Part shown: positions 10,573 through 19,106 of the stretch, piece by piece
How the letters are laid out: each line of letters begins with the position of its first letter
Numbering within the stretch: the first letter of the stretch is position 1
Assembly: GCF_000284075.1 (NCBI RefSeq)
Contig: NC_017042.1
Span: 62,001-126,000, forward strand
From: Rickettsia rhipicephali str. 3-7-female6-CWPP
GTDB lineage: Bacteria; Pseudomonadota; Alphaproteobacteria; Rickettsiales; Rickettsiaceae
Direction of reading: 5' to 3'
Length of the DNA: 64,000 bases
Made by a program: the position numbers and the translations under genes
Notes under the pieces: model-generated
Databases searched by the model: none
The model's input: only the letters and a program-made list of their open reading frames with translations
Told to the model about the DNA's origin: nothing

Positions 10573-11241
10573 ATGATAAATAATCAATTTTCCAAAGATA
10601 CCAAAAAAATTGCTGATCAAATAAAAGATGCATTAATGGGTATTAGTGACAATCTTGTACTTGAAAGTAAAGAGGTAGAGGAAATTTTTGAAGAATTAAG
10701 CCAAAATGAAGAATTTGAGTATGAGATGGAACGAATGCTTGCTATCTTAAATGAACAAACTATGGATTTAACTCAACTGCAAAGTCGGATTATCTTATTA
10801 ATCCATAAGTATTTAGGTAAAACTAAAAACTTAAAGCTTAAAATGCTTAAAATGGATGAGAAGCTCATTAACAAGAATGTTGCCGAAGTCAGTAATTATT
10901 TAATGCATCAGCATTCTAAAATAGTTAGAGATGCTAATAAAAACCTTGCAAACCCAAAAGACAAATTACAAGGTTTAACCAAACAAGCTAAAATAGACTT
11001 AAAACGTTTATTAAAAAGCTTTGCCGTTTACCAAATTTATATGTTCATGAACCCAAAAAGAATAGCAGGCGAAACGAAGCTAATGAACTTCGCCTATAAT
11101 ATGATCAGAGGGGGCATGAAACTCGCTCAAAAATATGAAGGCGGCAAGGAAAAAGACATTAAATCATATTCACCTAGACTTATTAAAAAACTTGAAAAAG
11201 CTCATGCCGGCTTTAAAAAAAGTGGCGGTATATCAATTTAA
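10573..11241 (+). CDS. Uncharacterised alpha-helical protein, probably Rickettsia-specific
   Basis: An intact 222-residue frame; I do not recognise a characterised domain. It is highly charged and predicted helical: an acidic N-terminal part (ESKEVEEIFEELSQNEEFEYE), a Lys/Leu-rich middle (KTKNLKLKMLKMDEKL) and a hydrophobic patch (FAVYQIYMFMNP, near residue 155), ending in a basic glycine-containing tail (KKSGGISI). There is no signal peptide. Its ATG overlaps the stop of the preceding decayed gene (ATGATAAATAA), suggesting it was once the second gene of that transcript. Unlike its neighbours it is undamaged, which implies it is still used. Confidence 0.7.
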   Translation: MINNQFSKDTKKIADQIKDALMGISDNLVLESKEVEEIFEELSQNEEFEYEMERMLAILNEQTMDLTQLQSRIILLIHKYLGKTKNLKLKMLKMDEKLINKNVAEVSNYLMHQHSKIVRDANKNLANPKDKLQGLTKQAKIDLKRLLKSFAVYQIYMFMNPKRIAGETKLMNFAYNMIRGGMKLAQKYEGGKEKDIKSYSPRLIKKLEKAHAGFKKSGGISI

Positions 11242-11286
11242 CTACTGTATCTTTTTATAAAGAGCTTATACTAAACTAACATTAAT

Positions 11287-11711
11287 ATTATGAATAGGTA
11301 TTCAAGCTTTCAACTTAAATTATGCATGTAAACTTAATATTTCGGAACTAATAACTTGGGTACATCTTGGCTGCATGCTGCAGTACTCAAGAAAAACACC
11401 ACGCTCAATCCGTACAAATTAACATAAAACTCTTTCTCTCAATTCCTCCCCTTGCTACTGTAACGGATAATATAAACGATACTGTTTGTTATGCAGAAAT
11501 CGTACGGCTAGTACAAAAACTTTCTCAAGAAAATCACTTTAATCTTATCGAGTATTTAGCCGTACAAATATATAATATTATTTATCAAAATTTTATCGAA
11601 TCTAAATTAGAAAAGATTTTTCTAAACGTAACCGTTACTAAATTAAAATCACCGGTTTCAGGAGTGCATGGCGGAGTTTCTTTTTCTTATTCAGGAAAGG
11701 AGACACTATGA
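11287..11711 (+). pseudogene. folB: Dihydroneopterin aldolase (FolB) remnant
   Basis: The upstream frame reads ISELITWVHLGC and the downstream frame STQEKHHAQSVQINIKLFLS, a split typical of FolB's early beta strand (CxxxEKxxxQxVxINI). The two frames are separated by an extra 7 bases near 11371-11380, where GCTGCAT-like units are repeated. The rest (NDTVCYAEIV, FNLIEYLAVQIYN, VTVTKLKSPV) is a recognisable FolB body, matching the Glu and Tyr blocks of the family. A TTG could start the downstream frame, but the N-terminus would be lost. The stop overlaps the folK start (ATGA). FolB makes 6-hydroxymethyl-dihydropterin for folate. Confidence 0.75.
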
Positions 11712-12190
11712 TTTATATTTCTATAGGCAGTAATTTAGGTAATAGACTTGTAAATATTAAAAAAGCTCTAAATTTACTAAAAAGTTGTAATTTTACCACC
11801 TAATGCAGATAAAGCTTGGGATAAATCATATTTAAATATGGTGGTGCAGGGCAAAAGTACTTTAACGCCTAGTAAACTTCTAATTGAGTTTAAAAAGATT
11901 GAAAACAACTAGGTCGAGCAAGCTCTTACGATAAATGGTTTCCAAGAGTTATTGACTTAGATATCCTACTTTGGAATAATTGCCATATAGATTTACCTGA
12001 TTTAAAGATACCGCATCCTAAATTATTAAACAGACCGTTTCTTATTCATCTAATTGCAGGTTTAAGCTTGGAATGTCGTTATTCATGTCCGATCAATAAT
12101 TTTACAACAATAAAACCTTTGCAGAAATAGCACATTTAATTGAAAATCAAGGAGTTATACGCTCTCTTGTTTTAAATCCTCAATTTGTGA
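11708..12190 (+). pseudogene. folK: HPPK (FolK) remnant
   Basis: It begins MIYISIGSNLGNRLVNIKKAL, the classic start of 6-hydroxymethyl-dihydropterin pyrophosphokinase. After a deletion/frameshift near 11795 it resumes as AWDKSYLNMVVQGKSTLTP, and after a second frameshift near 11910 as LGRASSYDKWFPRVIDLDILLW. The last contains the R-x-IDLDIL magnesium/ATP motif, followed by PDLKIPHPKLLNRPFLIHL. With at least two frameshifts it cannot make active enzyme. It ends against the folP remnant; the pair may once have been fused. Confidence 0.8.
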
Positions 12191-12667
12191 TGATTATACA
12201 TTACGATTAATTGCCGATTATAATTGTAAAATTATTACTATGCATTCATTAACCGTTCCACCGCAAAAACAAAAATGTCTTGATTTCGATAAATCTCCGC
12301 TTGCTAACTTAAATATATAGACAGAGCAAAAAATAACAAAATTAGAAAAATGTGAATTTGATAAAAAAATATCATTTCTGATTCTGGAATTGGTTTTGGA
12401 AAATCCGTTTATCAAAATTTATATATATTACAACATATTAAAGAATTTAAAAAAATATATTGTAATATATATAAATTCTAGGATGTGAGATATTGTTAGG
12501 ACACTCACGAAAATCTTATATTTCTGCTTTTTATAATTCCAAAGCACCGGAAAGAGACTTAGAAACAATAGCAATATCAAAATATTTAATGGAAAACGTA
12601 GTTGATTATTTACGAGTGCATAATGTTTATAGAGCATCAAAGATTTTTTGTAGCAGACCATATGATT
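12190..12667 (+). pseudogene. folP: Dihydropteroate synthase (FolP) remnant, N-terminus deleted
   Basis: Only the C-terminal half is present, in several frames: DYTLRLIADYNCKIITMHSLTVPP, TEQKITKLEKC, then fragments of the DPGIGFGK block (LILELVLENPF read out of frame), SRKSYISAFYNS and ERDLETIAISKYLMENVVDYLRVHNV. These are the DHPS pterin-binding and RVHDV-like C-terminal motifs. The N-terminal NVTPDSFSDGG region is absent, so a deletion came in addition to frameshifts. DHPS joins pABA to the pterin. The pathway is broken here in several steps at once. Confidence 0.75.
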
Positions 12668-12699
12668 AAATATGTATAGTTAAATGCATTGATCTTATA

Positions 12700-13124
12700 T
12701 ACTAAGGAGTTTGAATATTTTTATCAGACGGTAAAAAATAATATTATATAGTCATGAGACGAAAAACCTTTTACTCTATACCTGCAAAGATTTTAAAAAA
12801 TTATATTTGTATTGTTTTTTCAAGAAATACACCATTACAATCTTATAATAATATATTTTTTATTAAATCTTTAGATGATTTTAGGTAATAAAACCTTTTA
12901 CTGATAAGAAAATTTTTATGGTTAGAGGGGCAGAAATAGCGACTCTTTTCCTAGAGTAAAATCTTATTGATGAATTTTTACTTACAAAAATAAATAAAAA
13001 TTATGATGGAGATACTTTTTTGCCTCTTAATCTTTTAGCAGAATGGCATTCTGTAATAATAGATAAAACAAACAATTATCAGATTTATAAAATTACTAAG
13101 AGGTTATCAGTAAATAAATTTTAA
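12700..13124 (+). pseudogene. folA: Dihydrofolate reductase (FolA) remnant
   Basis: Fragments in shifting frames match DHFR in order: FYQTVKNNII, VMRRKTFYSIP (family VMGRKTxESIP, with Gly replaced by Arg), ICIVFSRNTP, then IFMVRGAEIATLFLE (family IGGAEIY) with stop codons around it, and NLIDEFLLTKINKNYDGDTFLPLN followed by EWHSVIIDKTNNYQIYKITK. The N-terminal substrate-binding segment is missing. It ends at TAA 13122-13124, inside the left arm of a 59-bp perfect palindrome. Confidence 0.75.
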
Positions 13125-13157
13125 TTAGTAATTAAAATTTATTTACTGATAACCTCT
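13099..13157. repeat. Near-perfect 59-bp palindrome (29-bp arms, 1-nt spacer)
   Basis: The arms 13099-13127 and 13129-13157 are exact reverse complements with a single G between them. The left arm holds the end of the folA remnant. The right arm ends six bases before the AGGAGGT ribosome site of the CADD-like gene. No T-run follows, so it is not a classical terminator. Such a perfect long hairpin points to an inverted duplication. Confidence 0.95.
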
Positions 13158-13170
13158 AAAAGGAGGTAAG

Positions 13171-13825
13171 ATGCAATTTTTAGAACAGCTTAATATAAAA
13201 ATCTTGAGCAATATTAACCTTTTAAATCATCCATTTTATCAATTATGTGGAATATGGGAAAACTTACTCATTCTACTTTACAAATTTACGCAAAAGAATA
13301 TTATCATCACGTTACAGCTTTCCCACGTTATATAAGTGCAATACATTCCAAATGTAGTAATATACAAGCTAGACAAATATTACTTGGTAATCTTATAGAA
13401 GAAGAACAAGGTGAAGAAAATCACCCGGAACTATGGAAACGTTTTGCTGAAGGACTTGGATGTTTAAGAAACCAACTCACTTCAGAACCTAAATTAGATT
13501 CAACTCAAAAACTTGTTCAAGGTTATTTTAAATTAACAGAGAAATCTTTTTCTATAGGTCTTGGAGCATTTTATGCTTATGAGCGTCAGACTCCTAAAGT
13601 ATCTAACTCTAAAATTCAAGGGTTACAAAAATTTTATGGAATTTCAGATTACAGAACTTTACAATATTGTTCATAGTAAAGTTGATCAATGGTGTATACA
13701 CAAGAATGTGCAAATTTGATTAATAATTTAAGCTCAAAAGAACAAAAATAGCATATCAAGGAGCAATAAAAGGAGCAAAACTACTATGGCAATTTCTAGA
13801 CGGTATAAATGCAACGTATCAATAA
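13171..13825 (+). pseudogene. CADD/CT610-like (TenA/PqqC-fold) protein, frameshifted
   Basis: A strong AAAAGGAGGT site precedes ATG 13171 (MQFLEQLNIKILSNINLLNHPFYQL). A 2-bp TG insertion near 13245 shifts the frame. The body 13245-13676 (WNMGKLTHSTLQIYAKEYYHHV, EEEQGEENHPELWKRFAEGLG, GLGAFYAYERQTPKVS) matches the haem-oxygenase-like fold of Chlamydia CADD, which is established as a pABA synthase feeding folate. A further shift at about 13665 causes a stop, after which VHSKVDQW and AYQGAIKGAKLLWQFLDGINATYQ complete the family C-terminus. Its place directly after folate genes supports a pABA role for the ancestor. Both ends are now broken. Confidence 0.8.
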
Positions 13826-13848
13826 TTTAACTATTATTCTCTCATAAA

Positions 13849-14931
13849 ATGAAAAATATCTTCCTACATTCCTTAAGTCTTGAGAATTATCGTAATTTTA
13901 AAAATCTTGAACTAAAAACAGATAATACACCAATAATTTTAATAGGTGAAAACGGTAGCGGTAAAACTAATATTTTAGAAGCTATATCGCTATTTTATCC
14001 AGGAAGAGGGCTGAGATCAGCAAAACTTGCCGATATATGCAAAACTTCAGAAGATCATTGTCTAGTTAAAGCTCTATTGCAAAGTAAGCTAGGACTTGCA
14101 GAATTTACCACCCAATTTAAACGTAGTTCTAATAGAAGGATAACTGAGTATAACGAAAGTAAAATAGCCAATAATGAGTTAAGTAAATTCACTAGCATGG
14201 TATGGCTGACTCCGCACATGGAAGGAATCTTTACAAGCAGTAGCAGTGATAGAAGAAAATTTCTTGATAGAATAGTTTATAATTTTAATCCAAAGCATAC
14301 AGAGCTAGTTAGTAAATACGAATATTACATGCATGAGAGAAATAAAATTCTAGTAGAAGATATAAGAGATGATAATTGGCTTAAAATTATTGAAGAAAAG
14401 ATGGCTGATATTTCTAACCATATTGCTAATAATCGCTTAAAAACCTTAGAATTTATGCAGCAAGCAATAGATGACCTTGAAAATGAATTTCCAAAAGCCG
14501 ATTTATCGATTGACGGCATTGTTGAACAAAAAATATTAAACGGCGAAGAAAATATTGTTAGTTTTATTACTACAGAACTTTATCAAACAAGAAGCAACGA
14601 TAAACTACTTGGTCGCACTAGTTTTGGAGTTCATAAAAGTGACTTTTTAGTAAAGCATCAAAAGAAAAATATCTTAGCCAAATTCTGTTCTACCGGTGAA
14701 CAAAAAGCTATATTAATTGCAATAATCCTTGCTGAAATGAATTATGCTATAAAGCTAACTAAAATAGCACCGATTTTACTTTTAGATGAGGTCTTTGTGC
14801 ATTTAGACGACAAAAGACGTCAATATTTAATCGAATTTTTTACCGACTTAAACATGCAACTATGGGTTACCACTACCAATCTCGAGGGAATAGAAAATTT
14901 TGCAACTAAAGCACAATTGATTAAGTTATAG
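13849..14931 (+). CDS. recF: DNA replication/repair protein RecF
   Basis: A 360-residue SMC-like ATPase that helps load RecA at gaps. The Walker A motif is GENGSGKTNILEA at about residues 33-45 and the signature region is STGEQKAILIAIILAEM. Walker B with the D-loop is ILLLDEVFVHLDDKRR. The N-terminus LHSLSLENYRNFKNLEL is typical. The start at ATG 13849 gives normal length. It lies 24 bases after the decayed CADD-like gene and seems independent of it. The gene is intact. Confidence 0.96.
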   Translation: MKNIFLHSLSLENYRNFKNLELKTDNTPIILIGENGSGKTNILEAISLFYPGRGLRSAKLADICKTSEDHCLVKALLQSKLGLAEFTTQFKRSSNRRITEYNESKIANNELSKFTSMVWLTPHMEGIFTSSSSDRRKFLDRIVYNFNPKHTELVSKYEYYMHERNKILVEDIRDDNWLKIIEEKMADISNHIANNRLKTLEFMQQAIDDLENEFPKADLSIDGIVEQKILNGEENIVSFITTELYQTRSNDKLLGRTSFGVHKSDFLVKHQKKNILAKFCSTGEQKAILIAIILAEMNYAIKLTKIAPILLLDEVFVHLDDKRRQYLIEFFTDLNMQLWVTTTNLEGIENFATKAQLIKL

Positions 14932-14943
14932 TTTGTGTAATAA

Positions 14944-15114
14944 TGTCATTCCTGCGAAAGCAGGAATCCAGCATAAAGCGAAATAAATCGAGCTTTTAAT
15001 TCCAAAAATTTGCTGTATTTAATACTTTTTTTCTGGATTCCTGCTTTCGCAGGAATAACATTGAACACTTTTCTCGCACCATGTAACAACGCCCGCTAAA
15101 AGCGGGAATGACAT
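14944..15114. repeat. Cluster of three TGTCATTCC-type hairpin repeats
   Basis: Three short palindromic units lie after recF: TGTCATTCCTGC-GAAA-GCAGGAAT (14944-14969), its inverted relative ending at 15060, and CCCGCTAAAAGCGGG-AATGACAT (15092-15114). They belong to the same family as 47238-47374 and 57484-57513. The first could terminate recF transcripts. The remaining 15115-15362 gap contains no gene I can support. Confidence 0.7.
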
Positions 15115-15362
15115 CAAGAGTATTTTCTGATCCATACAATAAAGCACTATCCCAATCAGATTCACAAGAAAAATTTACAACATCCTTCTTGATTTTTATC
15201 GCACCTCTTAAAAAACCAAAATAACTATTATTATTTTTCATAAAATAACACTTCACTTACATATTATATGAGCATTAGTTAAATTTAAAGTTTTTTGTAT
15301 ATAAATATATTGCTTAATCTTTTGAAACTGCTTAAAATTAATTTTTAATTTATGTAAATACT

Positions 15363-16967
15363 ATGAAAAAACAAGCTAATAAAATATCCTATGATGAAGT
15401 ACCTTATTCTCCATTTACTTTCAGTTATACCTCCCCACCTTATTTAAGAACTATCGGCAAGCTATTCGGGCTAAATCCTCCACCTCTTGAAACTGCTAAA
15501 ATACTTGAACTCGGTTGTGGAATTGGTGTTAATCTGCTTAACTTTGCTGAAACATATCCTAAATCACAATCTTTAGGTGTTGACTTATCCAAAACACAAA
15601 TAGAATTAGGTAAAAAAATTATCAGTGATTTGAAAATAAAAAATGCCGAACTAAAGGCATTATCTATATTGGACCTTGATGAGTCATACGGTAAGTTTGA
15701 TTACATAGTTTGTCACGGCGTATATTCATGGGTACCTGAAGAAGTACAAGATAAAATACTCGCAGTCTGTAATAAACTGCTAAATCCGAACGGCATAGCT
15801 TTTGTAAGCTATAATACGCTCCCGGGCTGGAATATGCAGGGAACAATACGTGAAATGATTATGTTCCATTCAGAGCTATTTAATACTAGCCATGATAAAT
15901 TACAGCAAGCTAGATTACTTTTAAAGTTCATCAATGACTCATTAGAAAGTTCCACAACGCCTTATTCTAATTTCTTACGAGATGAAACAAAATTATTATC
16001 TGCATATACGGACTCATATGTATTACATGAATATTTAGGCGAAATTAATACAGGTACATATTTTCACCAATTCATAGAAAAAGCTCAAAAAAATCATCTA
16101 AATTACTTAGGTGATACATCGCTTACTGCAATGTTTATCGGTAATTTACCTACTCAGGCAGCAGAAAAGCTACAAGCCATTAATGATATTGTTCGTACTG
16201 AGCAATATATGGATTTTATCACTAATAGAAAGTTCCGCTCGACATTATTATGTCATCAAAACATACCTATAAACAGAAAAATTGAATTTAATAATTTAAA
16301 AGAGTTTTTTACTAGCCTTAATATTAGACCGGTAATTCTAGAAAAAGCTGTTGATTTAACTAACGAACAGGAAAATGTCAGCTTCTATTACGAAAATTTA
16401 CCTGAGCCTTTTATTTCAACCACTTCGCCGATCATGAAAGCTATTTTATATGTATATGCTGAAAATATTAGCAATCCGATAAGCTTAGAACAAGTAGCAA
16501 AAGAAGCTTTTAAAAAGCTTGGTAAATATCAATTACAAGATTTCTTAGCAGCATTAGAACAGCATTTTATCATATTCATTTTTCAAGGTTATCTCAAAAT
16601 ATTTGAGACCAAACCTCATGCTATAGCAACTATCACCGAAAAACCTAAAACTAGCAAATTTGCAAGATACCAAGCAAAACAAGCACATTTTAATAATGTA
16701 ACTAGCGTGTTTAGCGTCACTAATAGACTTAACGATATGGTAGGTATACCGATACATGAAAAATATATTTTAGAAATGTTAGACGGTACGCATAATATTG
16801 ATGATATTAAGAAAGGCGTTCTTGAAAAAATTAATTCAAAACTTTTAACTGCTCGTGACGATAAAGGACAGGAAGTAACAGATCCAAAATTATTAAAAGA
16901 ATTTGTTGACTATGTAGTTAATACATCCCTTGAGAAATTCCGGATGAATTATCTGTTAGTAGAGTAA
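15363..16967 (+). CDS. Protein-lysine methyltransferase, PKMT2-like (OmpB methylation)
   Basis: A 534-residue protein with an N-terminal class I SAM-methyltransferase domain: motif I ILELGCGIGVNLL (about residues 44-56), the acidic motif II region DLSKTQIELGK, and CHGVYSWVPEEVQ / NPNGIAFVSYNTLPGW. A methyltransferase regulatory domain follows, and the remaining C-terminal half is helical. Length, architecture and the recF-this-carD neighbourhood match the R. prowazekii RP027-028 locus, whose product trimethylates lysines of surface protein OmpB (established knowledge, recalled without search). In the avirulent Madrid E strain this gene is broken; here it is intact. Assignment to PKMT2 rather than PKMT1 rests mainly on context. 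Confidence 0.8.
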   Translation: MKKQANKISYDEVPYSPFTFSYTSPPYLRTIGKLFGLNPPPLETAKILELGCGIGVNLLNFAETYPKSQSLGVDLSKTQIELGKKIISDLKIKNAELKALSILDLDESYGKFDYIVCHGVYSWVPEEVQDKILAVCNKLLNPNGIAFVSYNTLPGWNMQGTIREMIMFHSELFNTSHDKLQQARLLLKFINDSLESSTTPYSNFLRDETKLLSAYTDSYVLHEYLGEINTGTYFHQFIEKAQKNHLNYLGDTSLTAMFIGNLPTQAAEKLQAINDIVRTEQYMDFITNRKFRSTLLCHQNIPINRKIEFNNLKEFFTSLNIRPVILEKAVDLTNEQENVSFYYENLPEPFISTTSPIMKAILYVYAENISNPISLEQVAKEAFKKLGKYQLQDFLAALEQHFIIFIFQGYLKIFETKPHAIATITEKPKTSKFARYQAKQAHFNNVTSVFSVTNRLNDMVGIPIHEKYILEMLDGTHNIDDIKKGVLEKINSKLLTARDDKGQEVTDPKLLKEFVDYVVNTSLEKFRMNYLLVE

Positions 16968-16984
16968 TTAAAATGTTCGTGGTC

Positions 16985-17211
16985 AAGTCTGCTTTGTTGC
17001 ATGGATCAGCTTTTCGGTTATTGCGAGTAGTCCGTAGACTACAGCCAATCCATAAAAATATAATCCAAGTAAATGAAGAGTAGCTATACGAAGCTCAACT
17101 TGGAAAAGAGCAAGGAGCCTGTAAGCCGAGGAGCGGAGCGTATACTTAATACGTGAGCATCCGAGGACTTACAAAGACGACACAGCCAATTTTTCAAGTT
17201 GAACTAGTATA
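16985..17211. repeat. Two adjacent repeat elements, including a full-length palindromic element
   Basis: Bases 16985-17065 resemble a degraded copy of the TCATTGCGAG family. Bases 17085-17211 are a long palindromic element (CAACTTGGAAAAGAGCAAGG ... CCAATTTTTCAAGTTG) with a second copy at 37763-37858. This copy has about 35 bases in the middle (GAGCGGAGCGTATACTTAAT and on) that the other lacks. It ends one base before the carD stop. Confidence 0.75.
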
Positions 17212-17212
17212 A

Positions 17213-17746
17213 CTATGCTACTAATTTTTCACGCAATACTTCAACTAACTTATTAATTGCTTCGGTTGGGTGGATGTTTTCAAGGATAGCAAGCTCGCCT
17301 GCAAGTCTATTTAAAGCTGATTCGTAGAGTGTTCTTTCACTGTAAGAACGATCATTATCAACATTTTTATGTAAGTCCCGTAATACTTCGGCTATGGCTA
17401 CAATATTACCTGAGTTAATTTTGCCTTCATATTCTTGGGCTCTTCTACTCCACATTCTATTTCCTTGTTTTGGTTTACCTTGAAGAGTTGAATATATGAC
17501 ATCTAAATCTTTTCTGCTTGCAACCGCTCTAAGACCAACAACCGCAGCTCTACTAACAGGCACTTTTAATGTCATTTTATCCTGCGAAAAGGAAATTACA
17601 TATACTTTAATTTCAGTACCTGCAATAGTATGATATTCTATATTTGTTATTTCACCAACTCCATGTGCAGGATAGACAATTCTCTGCCCTATTTTAAACT
17701 CGGATTTTTGTTCGGTTTTATGTTCGGATTGTGTTGTATTTGCCAT
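17213..17746 (-). CDS. carD: CarD-family transcriptional regulator
   Basis: A 177-residue protein. The N-terminal Tudor-like RNA-polymerase interaction domain starts KIGQRIVYPAHGVGEITNIE and includes KMTLKVPVSRA. The helical C-terminal DNA-binding half includes RMWSRRAQEYEGKINSGNI, with the conserved Trp that wedges the upstream edge of the transcription bubble. In alphaproteobacteria and mycobacteria CarD stabilises open complexes at rRNA and other promoters (established). The ATG at 17746 has a GGAGGAATT ribosome site. The stop abuts the palindromic repeat, which may supply a terminator hairpin. Confidence 0.93.
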   Translation of the reverse strand: MANTTQSEHKTEQKSEFKIGQRIVYPAHGVGEITNIEYHTIAGTEIKVYVISFSQDKMTLKVPVSRAAVVGLRAVASRKDLDVIYSTLQGKPKQGNRMWSRRAQEYEGKINSGNIVAIAEVLRDLHKNVDNDRSYSERTLYESALNRLAGELAILENIHPTEAINKLVEVLREKLVA

Positions 17747-17909
17747 TATTAATTCCTCCGTAGTGGTTTTAATGCCTAAGAACTTAATGTTAGACTATTA
17801 TTTTCTATAGTATAGCACACTTTGCTTTTATTATAAAGTAGAGATTTTTATTGAAATAAAATTGATACGATCTTATTGTAGATAATATTAATAAGTTAAA
17901 GGAATAAAT

Positions 17910-18746
17910 ATGCGAAGTATTTTTATTGTACTAATATTTTTATTATTTTTGAGTAGCTGTTCAGAAGAAAAAGCACAAGATAAGAAGCATGAGGAAAAAC
18001 AAATAATAGAGCACGAAACTCTACAAAATAACGAAACTTCTAAAGAAACGAATCAGGAAGCCGTAAATTCTGAAAATACGGCTGAATCAATAGTTCCTGC
18101 TAATGATAATAATCAGACTGATGAAGTATCAACGCCGGCTTCACAAGAACCAAAAAATCCTGCAATAAAACCTGTTAAAGTCACTTTTAAAGTTGATGAT
18201 AATGATATGGTTCTCGGTAACAAAAAATCAAATGTTATAGTAGTCGAGTATTTTTCTCCTACCTGTCCGCATTGTGCTTATTATCATCAAACAATTTTTC
18301 CGGAACTTAAGAAAAAATATATTGATACTAACAAAATTGCATATGTGGTTCGTGAATTTATTGCTACTAAACAAGATTTAGATGCTGCAATTTTAGCCCG
18401 CTGCAAGGGGGATACAAATAGTTTTACACAACTTCATAATATTATATTAATACAACAAGATAAGTGGGCATATAGCAATAAATACAGAGAATTATTAACT
18501 GATATAGGACAACTTGGCGGTATTTCTCCGGAAGAATATAAACAATGTTTAAATAATGATAAAATTACTGAAATACTAATTGCTAATACCAATTTTGTAG
18601 CAAAAGCACCCCAATTTATAGGTACTCCTTCTTTCTTCGTTAATGGAGTACAAACAGGAAGTTATAGCATAGATACTATTTCCACAGCAGTTGATAAAGC
18701 TTTAGAGGAGCAGAAAGAAAAAGCAAAAAATGAAATGAGCTTGTAA
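17910..18746 (+). CDS. DsbA-like periplasmic thiol-disulfide oxidoreductase, lipoprotein-like N-terminus
   Basis: A 278-residue protein. The N-terminus MRSIFIVLIFLLFLSSCSEEK is a lipoprotein signal with a plausible lipobox (LSSC), so it is probably membrane-tethered. Residues 25-90 are a low-complexity Glu/Asn/Thr linker. The thioredoxin-fold domain starts at about residue 95 and contains the active site TCPHCAYYH (CPHC, as in DsbA). The cis-Pro loop is near FIGTPSFFVNG. DsbA-type enzymes form disulfides in exported proteins. It has its own promoter region opposite carD and stands just upstream of the ATP synthase genes. Confidence 0.88.
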   Translation: MRSIFIVLIFLLFLSSCSEEKAQDKKHEEKQIIEHETLQNNETSKETNQEAVNSENTAESIVPANDNNQTDEVSTPASQEPKNPAIKPVKVTFKVDDNDMVLGNKKSNVIVVEYFSPTCPHCAYYHQTIFPELKKKYIDTNKIAYVVREFIATKQDLDAAILARCKGDTNSFTQLHNIILIQQDKWAYSNKYRELLTDIGQLGGISPEEYKQCLNNDKITEILIANTNFVAKAPQFIGTPSFFVNGVQTGSYSIDTISTAVDKALEEQKEKAKNEMSL

Positions 18747-18753
18747 TTTAGAT

Positions 18754-18827
18754 CGTCATTGCGAGCAGTCGTAGACTGTGCGACAATCTCGTTAAATATC
18801 CTGAGATGGCGTCTTCTCGCAATGACG
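18754..18827. repeat. Dispersed CGTCATTGCGAG repeat
   Basis: It begins CGTCATTGCGAGCAG and ends CTCGCAATGACG, between the DsbA-like gene and atpI. Its right end supplies an in-frame ATG upstream of atpI (18806), which would read repeat-derived residues (ASSRNDGDKL); the true start is more likely 18839. Confidence 0.8.
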
Positions 18828-18838
18828 GAGATAAACTA

Positions 18839-19102
18839 ATGAATACGGAAAAACTAAAAGATATCAAAGCAAGAATTAAAGACTTAAAAACTCCTAAGTT
18901 TTCTAATCCTAAAATTCGGCAAGAAATTAGCCCGTTCACTATCGCTGTAGATTTAGTTTCAGGTACAATGGTAGGTGTCGTAATTGGGATATTTACGGAT
19001 AAATTTTTTAATTCTAAACCTTTATTTCTTATTATATTTACAATAATAGGAATGATTGCCGGCTTTAACATTATAAGGCAAAAAGTAAATAATAAAAAGT
19101 AA
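18839..19102 (+). CDS. atpI: ATP synthase protein I (AtpI)
   Basis: An 87-residue small membrane protein with two transmembrane helices (residues about 34-55 and 62-80), the AtpG/I hairpin: [27 protein letters not shown] then [18 protein letters not shown]. Family members may help assemble the c-ring or supply magnesium. Start 18839 was chosen over an upstream in-frame ATG because that one lies in a mobile repeat. It is first in the F0 cluster, with four bases before atpB. Confidence 0.85.
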   Translation: MNTEKLKDIKARIKDLKTPKFSNPKIRQEISPFTIAVDLVSGTMVGVVIGIFTDKFFNSKPLFLIIFTIIGMIAGFNIIRQKVNNKK

Positions 19103-19106
19103 GGAA

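Larger units (their letters stand above)
6531..10582 (+). pseudogene. Large decayed gene with alpha-helical/TPR-like repeats, interrupted by an IS element
   Basis: I do not recognise the family. Reading starts at ATG 6531 (MYNYTAYVKRLNDKFK) and passes through open pieces 6746-7300, 7314-7613, 7614-8108, 8120-8510, 8510-8950 and 8935-9154, with a frameshift or stop between each. After the IS the frame resumes (DNNEDSSNMLG..., FNDELDYDK) and ends at TAA 10580-10582, overlapping the next gene's ATG by 10 bases. The segment 8510-8700 (GLYENVANLGSEEANIKLG, NYIKALEYFKKT) looks like tetratricopeptide/Sel1-type helices. A stretch near 6870 (IIILGQEKEDLNLIANFL) sits where a P-loop could once have been. 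Original length without the IS would be about 940 residues, Lys/Asn/Glu-rich. Confidence 0.7.

Noticed and set aside
14996-15256. 86-codon minus-strand frame after recF
   Set aside because: Most of it is translated hairpin repeat (SGRCYMVREK, LFLRKQESRKK); no conserved content.
15363-16967. The methyltransferase as a tRNA- or lipid-modifying enzyme
   Set aside because: The two-domain 534-residue layout and recF/carD neighbours fit the rickettsial OmpB lysine methyltransferase better.
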